A stretch of DNA of 8,053 bases from NCBI GenBank assembly GCA_016926135.1, contig JAFGPH010000406.1, positions 1 to 8,053 on the forward strand, in the 5' to 3' direction. The notes under the pieces are model-generated. The model worked only from the letters and a program-made list of their open reading frames with translations, did no database searches and was not told where the DNA came from. This document shows, piece by piece, positions 1-7,142 of the stretch. The position numbers were made by a program, and so were the translations under genes. The first letter of the stretch is position 1; each line of letters starts with the position of its first letter. This DNA comes from Deltaproteobacteria bacterium. GTDB taxonomy: Bacteria > Desulfobacterota > DSM-4660 > Desulfatiglandales > HGW-15.

Positions 1-288
1 CAGCCCGACGCCTATCTCCACGTGAACTGCCTCAAGCGGGAACTCACGGTGACCCGGTTGGACGGGCAGGTGAGGGACCTGAACCAGTTGCCTGTCCTTA
101 CCTCCGACAAGATCGAATTTCCCGGCAGCGACCCCCTGGCGGATCAGATCGCCTCCTTTGTGAATGCCGTGATCAACAAATCTCAACCTATAGTTTCAGG
201 CCAGGATGGAAGACGGGCACTCAAATTCGCCCTTGCCATTATGGACCAGATCGAGAGGGGGTGTGGGCATTTCCACCCGGCCCGGTGA
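1..288 (+). CDS. Gfo/Idh/MocA-family sugar-nucleotide oxidoreductase, C-terminal part (5' end outside window)
   Basis: Frame 1 is open from the first base to the TGA at 286-288, giving the last 95 residues of a longer protein. The end of the fragment (DPLADQIASFVNAVINKSQP, then a short GQDGRRALKFALAIMDQIE helix) is typical of the C-terminal domain of Gfo/Idh/MocA NAD(P)-dependent dehydrogenases. The Rossmann domain and catalytic residues lie upstream and cannot be seen. In many Desulfobacterota such a gene sits just before lpxB in the lipid A cluster. Some family members (GnnA) oxidise the 3-OH of UDP-GlcNAc to make 3-amino lipid A, so a role in lipid A or another surface sugar is likely, but the substrate is inference. 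The gene overlaps the probable lpxB start by 26 bases, which supports one transcript and translational coupling. Confidence 0.85.
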   Translation, partial: QPDAYLHVNCLKRELTVTRLDGQVRDLNQLPVLTSDKIEFPGSDPLADQIASFVNAVINKSQPIVSGQDGRRALKFALAIMDQIERGCGHFHPAR

Positions 289-1450
289 CCCTGGAAGGTC
301 CAGGCTCATCCTGCTCGTTGCGGGTGAAGCCTCCGCAGACCTCCACGGCTCCCTGCTCGTCAGGGCCATCCGAAGACGGGAGCCCGCAACCGAGTTCTGG
401 GGGATCGGAGGGGAGAAGATGGAGGATGCAGGGGTCAGGATCCTTTTCCCCTCCTCCGAGATGGCCGTGGTCGGGCTCACGGAAGTCCTTTCCAGGCTCC
501 GTTTGATCACGCGGGCCTTTCTGGAATTGAAGTCCATCCTGAAGTCCGGTCGTCCGGACCTCCTCATCCTGATCGACTATCCGGATTTCAACCTCCCCCT
601 TGCCCGCGCCGCAAAGCGATTCCATGTCCCCGTTCTTTACTACATCAGTCCTCAGGTGTGGGCCTGGAGACCCGGGAGGGTAAAGAAGCTCGTCCGGCGG
701 GTCGATCGGATGGCGGTGATCCTCCCTTTTGAAAAAAACTTCTACCGGCAAAGGGGCATGGCCGTCGATTACGTGGGACATCCCCTTCTCGATATCGTTC
801 CCCCCGATCTCTGCAGGGAGGAGGTCCTCCGCGGTCTGGGTCTCTCGGAGCGCTCTCCGGTGCTGGGGCTCCTTCCCGGAAGCAGGAAGGAGGAGGTGAC
901 CCATCTCCTCCCCGACATGGTGCGGGCCGCTGCGATCCTCAGGGCTCATTATCCGGACCTCTCATGCCTTCTTCCCCTGGCATCGACCATCTCCCCCGAC
1001 CTGATCGAGCCCATCATCCGCCCCTCCCCTGTGCCCATCCACGTCCAGAGGGACATTTACAGGGTCCTTGCAGCCTGCGATGCGGCCCTGGTCGCCTCCG
1101 GCACGGCAACCCTCGAGACGGCGATCATGCTGGTCCCCATGGTCATTGCCTACCGCGTGTCCCCCATCACCTTCTGGTTCGCCAGGAGATTGGTCAGGGT
1201 GCCCCATATCGGCCTCGTCAATGTCATTGCCGGGGAAGAGATCGTGCCAGAGTTGATCCAGGAGCAGGTGACGCCCGGGAGACTTGCCGAGGAAGCCCTG
1301 AGGTTTCTTGGAAGTAGTCAGAGGAGGGAAAATGTGGTAGACAGGCTCAGAGGCCTTCGAAACATGCTCGGGAAGGGTTCCGCCTCGGACAGAACCGCCG
1401 AGATAGCGATAGAGTTGATGGCGGAGAGGCCGCGGGCAAGAACAGGATGA
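263..1450 (+). CDS. lpxB: Lipid-A-disaccharide synthase
   Basis: LpxB is a peripheral inner-membrane GT-B glycosyltransferase (family GT19). It joins UDP-2,3-diacylglucosamine to lipid X, forming the tetraacyl disaccharide 1-phosphate of lipid A. From GTG 263 the protein has 395 residues, close to the usual 380. Family motifs appear in order: VAGEASADLHG (19-29), the IDYPDFN segment (104-110), YYISPQVWAW (126-135), GHPLLD (172-177), LLPGSRKEEV (203-212, nucleotide-sugar domain), SGTATLE (279-285) and PHIGLVNVIAGE (314-325). The frame is open back to an ATG at 206, but those extra 19 residues resemble nothing in LpxB and would overlap the upstream gene by 83 bases. GTG 263 follows a purine-rich GAGAGGGG and is preferred, though about 14 residues still precede the first conserved strand. 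No truncation is seen. The product assignment is very secure; the exact start is not. Confidence 0.95.
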   Translation: MGISTRPGDPGRSRLILLVAGEASADLHGSLLVRAIRRREPATEFWGIGGEKMEDAGVRILFPSSEMAVVGLTEVLSRLRLITRAFLELKSILKSGRPDLLILIDYPDFNLPLARAAKRFHVPVLYYISPQVWAWRPGRVKKLVRRVDRMAVILPFEKNFYRQRGMAVDYVGHPLLDIVPPDLCREEVLRGLGLSERSPVLGLLPGSRKEEVTHLLPDMVRAAAILRAHYPDLSCLLPLASTISPDLIEPIIRPSPVPIHVQRDIYRVLAACDAALVASGTATLETAIMLVPMVIAYRVSPITFWFARRLVRVPHIGLVNVIAGEEIVPELIQEQVTPGRLAEEALRFLGSSQRRENVVDRLRGLRNMLGKGSASDRTAEIAIELMAERPRARTG

Positions 1451-1455
1451 AGGCG

Positions 1456-1470
1456 AAGGGGAACCCTTTT
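1456..1470 (+). terminator. Weak hairpin with short T tract after lpxB
   Basis: AAGGG (1456-1460), a GAA loop and CCCTT (1464-1468) form a 5-bp stem that runs into TTTT. It starts 6 bases after the lpxB stop. The stem is short and mostly A-T/G-C mixed, so it could at most attenuate transcription between lpxB and the response regulator. Chance is a fair alternative. Confidence 0.2.
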
Positions 1471-1510
1471 CAACATTTGAAATCCGTTTTGGCTCTTCAG
1501 ACCCCCAGAG

Positions 1511-1518
1511 AGAGGGAG
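1511..1518 (+). promoter_or_regulatory. Ribosome binding site of the response regulator
   Basis: AGAGGGAG lies 2 bases before ATG 1521, with its GAGG core about 5 bases upstream of the start. It supports this ATG, which also begins the canonical REC sequence MARTILVVDDEES. Confidence 0.55.
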
Positions 1519-1520
1519 TC

Positions 1521-2891
1521 ATGGCAAGGACGATCCTGGTCGTAGACGACGAAGAGAGCATCCTCCAGTCCCTGGAAGGGATCCTGACGGACGAAGGCTT
1601 TGAGGTGATCCGCGCGGCCAGCGGTCTGGCGGCCATTCAGAAAATCGACGAGGTCCTTCCCGACCTGGTCCTCCTGGACATCTGGATGCCGGATCTGGAC
1701 GGGATTGAGACCCTGGTGAAGATCAAGGAGACCCATCCCCAGCTCCAGGTCGTGATGATGTCCGGCCATGGGAACGTTGAGACGGCCGTGAAAGCGACCA
1801 AACTGGGGGCCTACGATTTCATCGAGAAGCCCCTTTCCCTGGAAAAGGTCCTCCTCTCGGTGAACAACGCCTTGGACTACTACAGACTTGAGGAAGAAAT
1901 CAGCCTCCTCAAGGAAAAGGAAAGGGACCGCTACCGGATCACCGGCGAAAGCGAGCCCATCCGTCAGCTCAAGGAGCAGATCAGGATCGTGGCCCCGACC
2001 AATGCCTGGGTCCTGATCTCAGGGGAAAACGGCACCGGCAAGGAGCTGGTAGCCCACACCATTCACCGTCTCAGCAAGAGGAGTCAGAAGCCCTTTGTGG
2101 AAGTGAATTGCGCCGCAATTCCCGAAGAGTTGATCGAGAGCGAGCTCTTCGGGCACGAGAAGGGCGCGTTCACGGGGGCCACCTCCATGAAGAAGGGTAA
2201 ATTCGATCTTGCCCATGAAGGCACCCTCTTCCTGGACGAGATCGGGGACATGAGCCTGAAGGCCCAGTCCAAGACGCTCCGGATCCTGCAGGAACAGAAG
2301 TTCGAGAGGGTCGGGGGCTCCAGAACCATCCATGTGGACGTGCGCGTCATTGCCGCCACCAACAAGGACCTGGAGACGGAGATCGAGAAGGGGACCTTTC
2401 GGGACGACCTCTACTTCCGCTTGAACGTCATTCCCATCCGGGTTCCCCCTCTCCGGGAACGTGTGGAGGACATCCCGGGGCTGGTCCATGAATTCGTCAA
2501 GGAATTCTGCCTCAACATGAACATCGATCCCAAGGGGTTCAGCGAGGAGGCCCTGGAAATCCTCAAGAGGTACCACTGGCCGGGGAATGTGCGAGAGATC
2601 AAGAACCTGGTGGAAAGGCTGGTCATCATGACACCGGGGAAGGTCATCCAGGGGAAGGACATCCCTCCCCCCTTCAATCAGCAGCCCCGCATCGAGGAGG
2701 AGTTCACGTCCATGATCTCGGCCTCGTCCTACAAAGACGCCAAGAGCCACTTCGAGAAGGCCTTCCTTATCAGAAAGCTGAGGGAGTATAACGGCAACAT
2801 CTCCCAGACGGCCGATGCCATAGGGATCGAGAGGAGCAACCTTCACAAGAAGATCAAGGCTTACGGCCTGGACACATTTCGATCCCCGTAG
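1521..2891 (+). CDS. Sigma-54-dependent NtrC/NtrX-family response regulator
   Basis: This is a 456-residue transcription activator with the three standard domains. The REC domain (about 4-120) has the acidic pair D9/D10, phospho-acceptor D53 in LVLLDIWMPDLDG, S81 and K103. The AAA+ sigma-54 interaction domain (about 143-365) has Walker A GENGTGKE (168-175), the sigma-54-contacting GAFTGA loop (215-220), Walker B GTLFLDE (234-240) and the WPGNVREIKNL segment (353-363). A Fis-type helix-turn-helix ends the protein (about 426-450, NISQTADAIGIERSNLHKKI). All residues needed for phosphorylation, ATP hydrolysis and open-complex formation are present. The ERSNLHKKIKAYGL end resembles the NtrX branch (inference). 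No cognate kinase gene is adjacent, so the sensor is encoded elsewhere. It begins 70 bases after lpxB on the same strand and may share its transcript. Its 3' end overlaps engB. Confidence 0.95.
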   Translation: MARTILVVDDEESILQSLEGILTDEGFEVIRAASGLAAIQKIDEVLPDLVLLDIWMPDLDGIETLVKIKETHPQLQVVMMSGHGNVETAVKATKLGAYDFIEKPLSLEKVLLSVNNALDYYRLEEEISLLKEKERDRYRITGESEPIRQLKEQIRIVAPTNAWVLISGENGTGKELVAHTIHRLSKRSQKPFVEVNCAAIPEELIESELFGHEKGAFTGATSMKKGKFDLAHEGTLFLDEIGDMSLKAQSKTLRILQEQKFERVGGSRTIHVDVRVIAATNKDLETEIEKGTFRDDLYFRLNVIPIRVPPLRERVEDIPGLVHEFVKEFCLNMNIDPKGFSEEALEILKRYHWPGNVREIKNLVERLVIMTPGKVIQGKDIPPPFNQQPRIEEEFTSMISASSYKDAKSHFEKAFLIRKLREYNGNISQTADAIGIERSNLHKKIKAYGLDTFRSP

Positions 2892-3456
2892 CCCGCCGGA
2901 TCCTCTCCCAGATCTCTTCCCGCCCTTCCCTGGTTTTTGCGGAGAAGACGACCGGTCCGGCCGAGCAGATCGGCTCCACCCGGCGGGCGATTTCTGCCGC
3001 GCGTAATCGGACCTGAGACCTGGAGAGCTTGTCCGTTTTCGTGAGCACCGGGATGGCCTCCCTTCCGTAGGCGCGAAGCCAGTTCAGCAGGTCCATGTCC
3101 CCGCGGGTCGGCTCCCTCCGGATGTCCAGGATCACCACCACCGCCTTCAGATTGGGACGCTTTCGGAGATAGGTATCCACCATCCCTTTCCAGGACGCCT
3201 TTACCTCCAGAGGCACACGTGCAAAACCGTACCCCGGCAGATCCACAAAGTACAGTCCCCGGCCCACCGAGTAGAAGTGGATCGCCTGGGTCCTGCCCGG
3301 GGTGGAGCTTGTCCGCGCCATCTTCTTCCTGTTCAGGAGCACGTTGATCAGGCTGGATTTACCCACGTTGGACCGGCCTGCAAAGGCCACCTCAGGCCGG
3401 TCCGGAGGCGGGTAATGGCTTTCACGCACTGAGAATGAAATAAAGGAAACATCCAT
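2854..3456 (-). CDS. engB: Ribosome biogenesis GTP-binding protein EngB (YihA/YsxC)
   Basis: A 200-residue TRAFAC-class GTPase that acts in the cytoplasm in late assembly of the large ribosomal subunit; it is usually essential. Visible motifs are G1 GRSNVGKS (27-34), the G2 region SSTPGRTQ (50-57), G3 DLPGYGFA (72-79, the YihA/YsxC signature), G4 TKTD (139-142) and G5 SAK (172-174). Length matches the family (about 195-210). The start at 3456 gives the usual short N-terminal extension before the EVAFAGRSN strand; only a weak purine stretch (AGAGA) precedes it. The last 38 bases overlap the 3' end of the response regulator gene on the other strand. Gene and function are secure. Confidence 0.97.
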   Translation of the reverse strand: MDVSFISFSVRESHYPPPDRPEVAFAGRSNVGKSSLINVLLNRKKMARTSSTPGRTQAIHFYSVGRGLYFVDLPGYGFARVPLEVKASWKGMVDTYLRKRPNLKAVVVILDIRREPTRGDMDLLNWLRAYGREAIPVLTKTDKLSRSQVRLRAAEIARRVEPICSAGPVVFSAKTREGREEIWERIRRATGIEMCPGRKP

Positions 3457-3517
3457 GGGGAGATCTCTGAAACGTTCACATCCGTGTTGCCGTTAAGAAA
3501 TGCTTATCCACGACACG

Positions 3518-3523
3518 ATTTTA
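3518..3523 (-). promoter_or_regulatory. Possible -10 element for engB
   Basis: TAAAAT on the minus strand lies about 62 bases upstream of the engB start and matches TATAAT at 5 of 6 positions. No convincing -35 hexamer is found 16-18 bases further upstream, so this is only a candidate. Confidence 0.2.
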
Positions 3524-3600
3524 CTCATGAGCAAAGTCGACTATGGGCGTTTTTTCTCACGTCATAGCGAAACCAGCCACCGGTGCTCGACCTCTTTCGC

Positions 3601-3684
3601 TTACACCGCGATCTTTACCTTGACACCGCCCTGGCGGACGGATGGATCGGCAAGAAGAATCTGCTCCGGCAGGTTCACGCACAT
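3601..3684 (-). CDS. Micro-ORF of 27 codons overlapping the stop of the hybrid kinase gene
   Basis: The kinase gene ends in TGATG: its TGA (3686-3684) shares a base with an ATG (3684-3682). That ATG opens a 27-codon frame ending in TAA at 3603-3601, reading [20 protein letters not shown] and then VKVKIAV. A GGAGGTG lies about 12 bases before the ATG, inside the kinase gene. TGATG overlaps are typical of translationally coupled genes. The frame has GC-rich third positions, about 70% by my count. I do not recognise the peptide. It could be a real small protein, the stub of a decayed gene, or chance. The opposite strand of the same stretch is also open, which weakens the case. Confidence 0.22.
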   Translation of the reverse strand: MCVNLPEQILLADPSVRQGGVKVKIAV

Positions 3685-6230
3685 CACGGGGCCAGCACCT
3701 CCCTCAATTTGTCGGAAAGCTCTTTCATGCTGAAGGGCTTCTGGATGAAGCCGCCACACCCCCGCTCCAGCAAATCGGTGGCCCGGCCATCAACGCTGTA
3801 ACCGCTGGAGAGAAGCACCCTCACGCCGGGGTCCATGTTCTTCAGGAGAACAAAGGTCTCTTCCCCGTTCAAGCCGGGCATGATCAGATCCAGGACCACC
3901 AGATCGATTCGAGTACGGTGCTGTCGATAGATTTCCAGTGCCCTCCTTCCACCATTTGCGGTCAAAACCTTGTATCCCAGCTTCTCGATCATGGTCTTGG
4001 CCGTGTCCAGAACGACCGCCTCGTCGTCCACCACAAGAACCGTCTCCGCCCCTCCGACGAGTTCACCGGGACACTCCTCCACCCCGACGATTTCCTTGTC
4101 CGACGCCGGCAGGTAGATGACAAAGGATGTTCCTTCTCCCTTTCTGCTGGTCACTTCGATCACGCCGCCGTGACCTTTGACGATGCCGTAAGCGGAAGCC
4201 AGGCCCAGTCCCGTTCCTTTCCCCAGTTCCTTGGTGGTGAAGAAGGGCTCGAAAACCCGGTCTCGGGTCTCCTCATCCATCCCCACCCCCGTATCGGTCA
4301 CGGAGACCCGCACATACCTCCCGGCCCGGGCGCCCAGGGATCGAACAAGGTTTTCATAGATGGTGACGTTTTCCGTCCTCACGGTAAGAATGCCGCCGTT
4401 CGGCATGGCCTGCCAGGCATTCACATAGAGATTCAGAAGCACCTGTTCTATCTGGTTTGCGTCCACTTCCACAGGCCAGATTCCGTCCTGGTAATCTGCG
4501 CGAGTCGTGACTTCCTTCTTGGTGCGGGCGAACAGATCCAGACTGCGCCTGGTGATCTCGTTGAGGTCCGCTGCCCTGAGTTGAAATTTGCTTCCCCTGG
4601 CAAAGCCCAGCAGCTGGCTGGTTAGATCGGCAGCGCGCCTCGTACATTCCTCGATCACGTTCAGCGATTCAAAGTGGGGATGGGCCGGATCCGTCTCCAT
4701 GAGCATCAATGTGGTCCGGCCTTTGATGCCCATGAGAAGGTTGTTGAAGTCGTGTGCAATCCCTCCTGCCAGGGTGCCCACCGCCTCCATCTTCTGGGCT
4801 TGGACGAAATCCCTTTCCAGCATCTTTCGCTGGGTGGCGTCTTCGCCGATGCCCAGAATCCCTACGACTCGGCCTTTTTCGTCGAACCGGGGAGTAAGAT
4901 TCAGTCGGAACCAGAGCTCGCGGCCGTCCCTGGTGGTCTCCCGGATCTCGGCCTTCGCCTCCTTCCTTTCCTTGATGACGATCTCCCGGATGCGATCGAC
5001 CTCCTTCCTCGTCTCCTCATCCGGATACAGGATATCCACCTTGCGCCGGCCGATCATTTCCTCCGCCGTGAATCCGAACAGATTCTCTGCTCCTTTGTTC
5101 CAGAACAGGACATTCTGATCAATGTCTGTGGATATGATCGAAATGGAGGAAGAACTGTCCAGGATGCTCTCCAGGAAGCGGTTGGTTTTCTTCAGTTCCT
5201 CTTCAGCCCGCCTGCGTTCCTGGACCTCCCCCATCAGCAGCTGGTTGGCTTGAAAGAGCTCCTGTGTACGCTCCTGAACCCGCCCTTCCAGGTCTTCATG
5301 GGCCTTCCTGAGCCGATCCTCAGCCTCCTTTCGGCCGTCATAGAGCAGGGCATTCTGCATGGCCAGGGCCGCGGGAATGCACAGCGATGTGAGAAAGAAC
5401 AGGTCGTCCTTGCGAAACGCACGGGAGACGCCCAGGGAGTGGACATAGACGGCCCCCAGAATGCGGTCCTGGGCCGCCAGGGGAACGCACATGATCGACT
5501 TCATGCGCATGAGCTTGATGCTTTCGGACAGATCGCATTCCGCCTCCAGAGCGGTGTCCGACATCATCACGGCCCTCCCTTCGCCGATGACCCGATTCAC
5601 GATGGTTCGGCTATATCCCTTTTCATGGGCCTTCTTCGGATCTCTCGTCCTGGCCAGGAGCTCTTTGAACCCCCCTGCCTCCTGTCCGGCGACCAGCAGA
5701 ATGGCCCCACTGTCGATCCGAGGAAGGCACCGGAAGAGGGCATCCAGGGTTCTGCCGCAGATCTCGTTGATGTCCAGCGACCGCATCAGGGTGGTGGAGA
5801 CTTCGTAGATGGTTTCCAGATTCCGTCGATTGGTGATGCGCCTGTCCTTGTAAATGGCGGTCCCTTCCTTCACGCCGTCGGTCAGGCTGATGGAGTACCT
5901 TGTGACCATCCCTTCATCGGCGTAAGGCTCTTCGAGGCTGAACAGGATGTCGGCAATGGAGATCAGGCTGCCGTCCCTGATCTCCAATGGCTCTCCGGGG
6001 GTCACCAGCAGGCCGTTGACCTTCGTGCCGTTCTGACTCTTCAGGTCCTCGATGAAGAACCGATCTCCCTGTCTCGTGATCCTGGCATGATGTCTCGAAA
6101 CGGATGGGTGCTGGATCTGGACGTCGTTATCGGCCGTCCTCCCGATGGAAAGGCTGTCCTTTTCTATCTCAAAGGAACGGCCCTCGAGAGGTCCGCTGAC
6201 CATGTGGATTTTGCTCATCATGGTGTTCAT
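3684..6230 (-). CDS. FHA-GAF-PAS hybrid sensor histidine kinase with C-terminal receiver
   Basis: An 848-residue multidomain signalling protein with no membrane segment or signal peptide, so probably cytoplasmic. An FHA domain comes first (about 7-100: SIGR 28-31, SVSRHHAR 43-50, SQNGTKVNG 65-73), keeping the Arg, Ser and Asn that bind phosphothreonine in the family. Next are a GAF domain (about 137-298), a charged coiled coil (about 299-350) and a PAS domain with PAC tail (about 351-470). The kinase core has the H box GGIAHDFNN with H493, N box [11 protein letters not shown] (N604), G1 DTGVGMD (646-652), F box FEPFF (660-664) and G2 GTGLGLA (672-678). The receiver (about 730-848) has D735/D736, phospho-acceptor D781, S809 and K831. 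All catalytic residues are intact. There is no HPt domain, so phosphate would pass on through another protein. ATG 6230 is chosen because GGAGG stands 6 bases upstream; the frame extends to 6341, but the added 37 residues do not belong to any domain. Sensed signal and output are unknown. Confidence 0.95.
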   Translation of the reverse strand: MNTMMSKIHMVSGPLEGRSFEIEKDSLSIGRTADNDVQIQHPSVSRHHARITRQGDRFFIEDLKSQNGTKVNGLLVTPGEPLEIRDGSLISIADILFSLEEPYADEGMVTRYSISLTDGVKEGTAIYKDRRITNRRNLETIYEVSTTLMRSLDINEICGRTLDALFRCLPRIDSGAILLVAGQEAGGFKELLARTRDPKKAHEKGYSRTIVNRVIGEGRAVMMSDTALEAECDLSESIKLMRMKSIMCVPLAAQDRILGAVYVHSLGVSRAFRKDDLFFLTSLCIPAALAMQNALLYDGRKEAEDRLRKAHEDLEGRVQERTQELFQANQLLMGEVQERRRAEEELKKTNRFLESILDSSSSISIISTDIDQNVLFWNKGAENLFGFTAEEMIGRRKVDILYPDEETRKEVDRIREIVIKERKEAKAEIRETTRDGRELWFRLNLTPRFDEKGRVVGILGIGEDATQRKMLERDFVQAQKMEAVGTLAGGIAHDFNNLLMGIKGRTTLMLMETDPAHPHFESLNVIEECTRRAADLTSQLLGFARGSKFQLRAADLNEITRRSLDLFARTKKEVTTRADYQDGIWPVEVDANQIEQVLLNLYVNAWQAMPNGGILTVRTENVTIYENLVRSLGARAGRYVRVSVTDTGVGMDEETRDRVFEPFFTTKELGKGTGLGLASAYGIVKGHGGVIEVTSRKGEGTSFVIYLPASDKEIVGVEECPGELVGGAETVLVVDDEAVVLDTAKTMIEKLGYKVLTANGGRRALEIYRQHRTRIDLVVLDLIMPGLNGEETFVLLKNMDPGVRVLLSSGYSVDGRATDLLERGCGGFIQKPFSMKELSDKLREVLAP

Positions 6231-6236
6231 GGCACT

Positions 6237-6241
6237 CCTCC
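6237..6241 (-). promoter_or_regulatory. Ribosome binding site that fixes the hybrid kinase start
   Basis: On the minus strand GGAGG is followed by 6 bases and ATG at 6230-6228. This near-ideal site favours 6230 over the upstream codon at 6341 and over the in-frame ATGs at 6221 and 6218, which would lie 15-18 bases away. Confidence 0.75.
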
Positions 6242-6384
6242 CGAAACGCGGCAGGGCCCGCATTTCCGGTTTCCTCACTGGGTTCATTCCGGCAGATCGC
6301 GGATCCGGGCAAAGTGCAGATTGAATGGCTTCCCTGCACACCCTGCATGGGCCGGAGGGAACCGACCGGAATCATTGATGAGTT

Positions 6385-6393
6385 ATGATACCA
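6385..6393 (-). promoter_or_regulatory. Candidate extended -10 promoter for the hybrid kinase
   Basis: On the minus strand TGG-TATCAT matches the extended -10 pattern TGnTATAAT with one mismatch in the hexamer. It lies about 155 bases upstream of the kinase start. The -35 position (TCACAA or nearby) is poor, as is common for extended -10 promoters. A long leader would follow. Confidence 0.25.
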
Positions 6394-6578
6394 GATTCCA
6401 TGCAATCTTGTGAAATGAAAAACTTTGTACACCTTTTCATGCGCAGGATATGTGAGGTTGTTTATGAAAAGATCTGCAAAGGCAGAAGAAATGGCCCGGC
6501 ATTCGATTTCACCGCGCGAAGGGATTGTGGGATAGATAAGCTTATATTTACATACTTTATTGGCATTTCAATTGACAT

Positions 6579-6877
6579 TCAGAGAGTGTTTTCATAGGCT
6601 TCGTGCCGGGACACGCATGGCAGGAGTGAAGCCCATCGTATGCCGAAACGGATTATGTTTTTCACGGACACCCCGGAAGAATGGACAGACACACGTGGAT
6701 ATGGTCTATACATAACGTCCCCTCCACTGCCTCCACCCCCTTGTATTCGCAAAGACGCCGCAGAATCGTCCGCAGTTCCTGGCGCAGCTTGCCATGCACG
6801 ATCCTTCGCCGCTTCTTCGGCACCCACACGACATGGTGCTTACATCCCCAGACTGTGTGGGATAGGCCATGTTTCAC
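6579..6877 (-). pseudogene. tnpA: Decayed IS200-type TnpA transposase (frameshifted, truncated)
   Basis: From GTG 6877 the minus strand encodes 71 residues typical of the N-terminal half of IS200/IS605-family Y1 transposases: CKHHVVWVPKKRRR, then LRRLCEYKGVE, then DHIHVCLSIL with the HUH metal-binding pair. This frame stops at 6662. The next expected segment (like YAVSQVVGFIKGKSA in intact proteins) seems to continue in another frame as GVSVKNIIRF. Similarity then fades before a stop at 6579, so the left limit is approximate. The C-terminal helix with the catalytic tyrosine is missing; intact proteins have roughly 130-150 residues. AAGGAG at 6884-6889, 6 bases before the GTG, supports this start. 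No tnpB is present. It cannot make an active enzyme; a small residual peptide is possible. Confidence 0.8.
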
Positions 6878-6943
6878 CTCTTGCTCCTTTTGTACGCAAA
6901 GAAGTTTTGTTCTTACATACTACAGCAAAGCTTTTTCAACTCT

Positions 6944-6960
6944 CCCCGGCCTAGCCGGGG
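6944..6960. repeat. Perfect palindrome CCCCGGC-CTA-GCCGGGG, probable IS200 left-end hairpin
   Basis: A 7-bp all-GC stem with a 3-base loop. IS200/IS605 transposases recognise such subterminal hairpins in single-stranded DNA. Its place upstream of the tnpA remnant fits a left end. Neither strand has a T run directly after the stem, so it is not a standard intrinsic terminator, although IS200 left-end hairpins are known to block incoming transcription. Read toward vgrG it could lie in or before that gene's leader. Confidence 0.6.
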
Positions 6961-7001
6961 GCTCAGCGGATGAATTACCATTGAGTTGACGTTGCACACG
7001 G

Positions 7002-7036
7002 TCGTCCTGTCCCCCGATGGGACCGGGTTCCGACGA
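7002..7036 (+). repeat. Nested inverted repeat in the vgrG upstream region
   Basis: The inner pair GTCCC (7009-7013) and GGGAC (7019-7023) encloses a 5-base loop CCGAT. An outer pair, TCGTC (7002-7006) and GACGA (7032-7036), could extend it with an asymmetric internal loop. It may be an operator or an RNA structure in the vgrG leader. The stems are short, so chance cannot be excluded. Confidence 0.3.
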
Positions 7037-7041
7037 AATCA

Positions 7042-7085
7042 AAGCCTGTTACTGCAGACAGTATTCTCTCTATTAACTCAGGCTT
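7042..7085 (+). repeat. Inverted repeat AAGCCTG / CAGGCTT upstream of vgrG
   Basis: AAGCCTG (7042-7048) and CAGGCTT (7079-7085) are perfect 7-bp inverted copies separated by 30 bases. An inner TTA/TAA pair could extend the stem past a 2-base bulge. It ends about 50 bases before the vgrG ribosome binding site. It could be a protein-binding site or an mRNA hairpin; the long spacer makes either uncertain. Confidence 0.3.
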
Positions 7086-7134
7086 ATTGTCGCGGTGGCT
7101 TTCGATGGAGTCACATAAAACCGCAGTGGTAAAC

Positions 7135-7142
7135 AAGGAGGG
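7135..7142 (+). promoter_or_regulatory. Strong ribosome binding site of vgrG
   Basis: AAGGAGGG followed by 6 bases and ATG 7149 is an almost perfect Shine-Dalgarno sequence. It fixes the vgrG start and predicts efficient translation. Confidence 0.85.

Larger units (their letters stand above)
6231..6578. other. Gene-poor, partly AT-rich interval upstream of the hybrid kinase
   Basis: These 348 bases lie between the kinase start and the end of the IS200-like remnant. I see no convincing gene. The plus-strand frame from ATG 6385 (70 codons) has no ribosome binding site or recognisable motif. From about 6370 to 6600 the sequence is clearly richer in A+T than the flanking genes, especially 6411-6480 and 6530-6600. 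This fits a promoter region plus the edge of foreign DNA. The kinase promoter is expected here on the minus strand. Confidence 0.6.
6579..6985 (-). mobile_element. Remnant of an IS200-group insertion element (limits approximate)
   Basis: The damaged tnpA plus the palindrome 6944-6960, which lies 67 bases upstream of its start, have the layout of an IS200 left end: a subterminal hairpin followed by the transposase gene. Elements of this family have no terminal inverted repeats and make no target duplication, so the ends cannot be set exactly. The right end (toward 6579) seems lost. The element separates the hybrid kinase from vgrG. Confidence 0.5.

Noticed and set aside
206..262. Upstream ATG (206) as the lpxB start
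   Set aside because: The added residues do not resemble LpxB and the overlap with the preceding gene would be 83 bases. GTG 263 gives a near-normal length. The ATG cannot be fully excluded.
1447..1548. Small frame starting with ATGA on the lpxB stop
   Set aside because: About 33 codons, running into the response regulator in another frame, with no family resemblance; it is better explained as chance.
2019..2846. 275-codon minus-strand frame opposite the response regulator
   Set aside because: It lies wholly within a gene with intact REC, AAA+ and HTH motifs on the plus strand. The peptide is low in complexity and without known motifs.
3583..3801. Plus-strand frame reading LDLFRLHRDLYLDTALADG and onward
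   Set aside because: It looks codon-like for its first 35 residues, but it has no ribosome binding site and runs antisense into the kinase gene. I do not recognise a family. It is kept only as a possible relic, mentioned with the micro-ORF.
6231..6341. Extension of the hybrid kinase to a start at 6341
   Set aside because: GGAGG with a 6-base spacing points to ATG 6230, and the extra 37 residues precede the FHA domain without any recognisable motif.
3642..6413. Two long plus-strand open frames (3642-4625 and 4674-6413) opposite the hybrid kinase
   Set aside because: They are antisense shadows caused by GC-rich codon use. The translations have no recognisable domain, while the minus strand encodes an intact multidomain kinase across the whole length.
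6385..6597. 70-codon plus-strand frame in the AT-rich interval
   Set aside because: There is no ribosome binding site before ATG 6385 and no domain or membrane pattern that would support a gene.
6572..6600. TTGACA (6572-6577) as a plus-strand promoter
   Set aside because: The -35 hexamer is perfect, but the sequence 17 bases on (TAGGCT) is a poor -10. No plus-strand gene follows for 550 bases.
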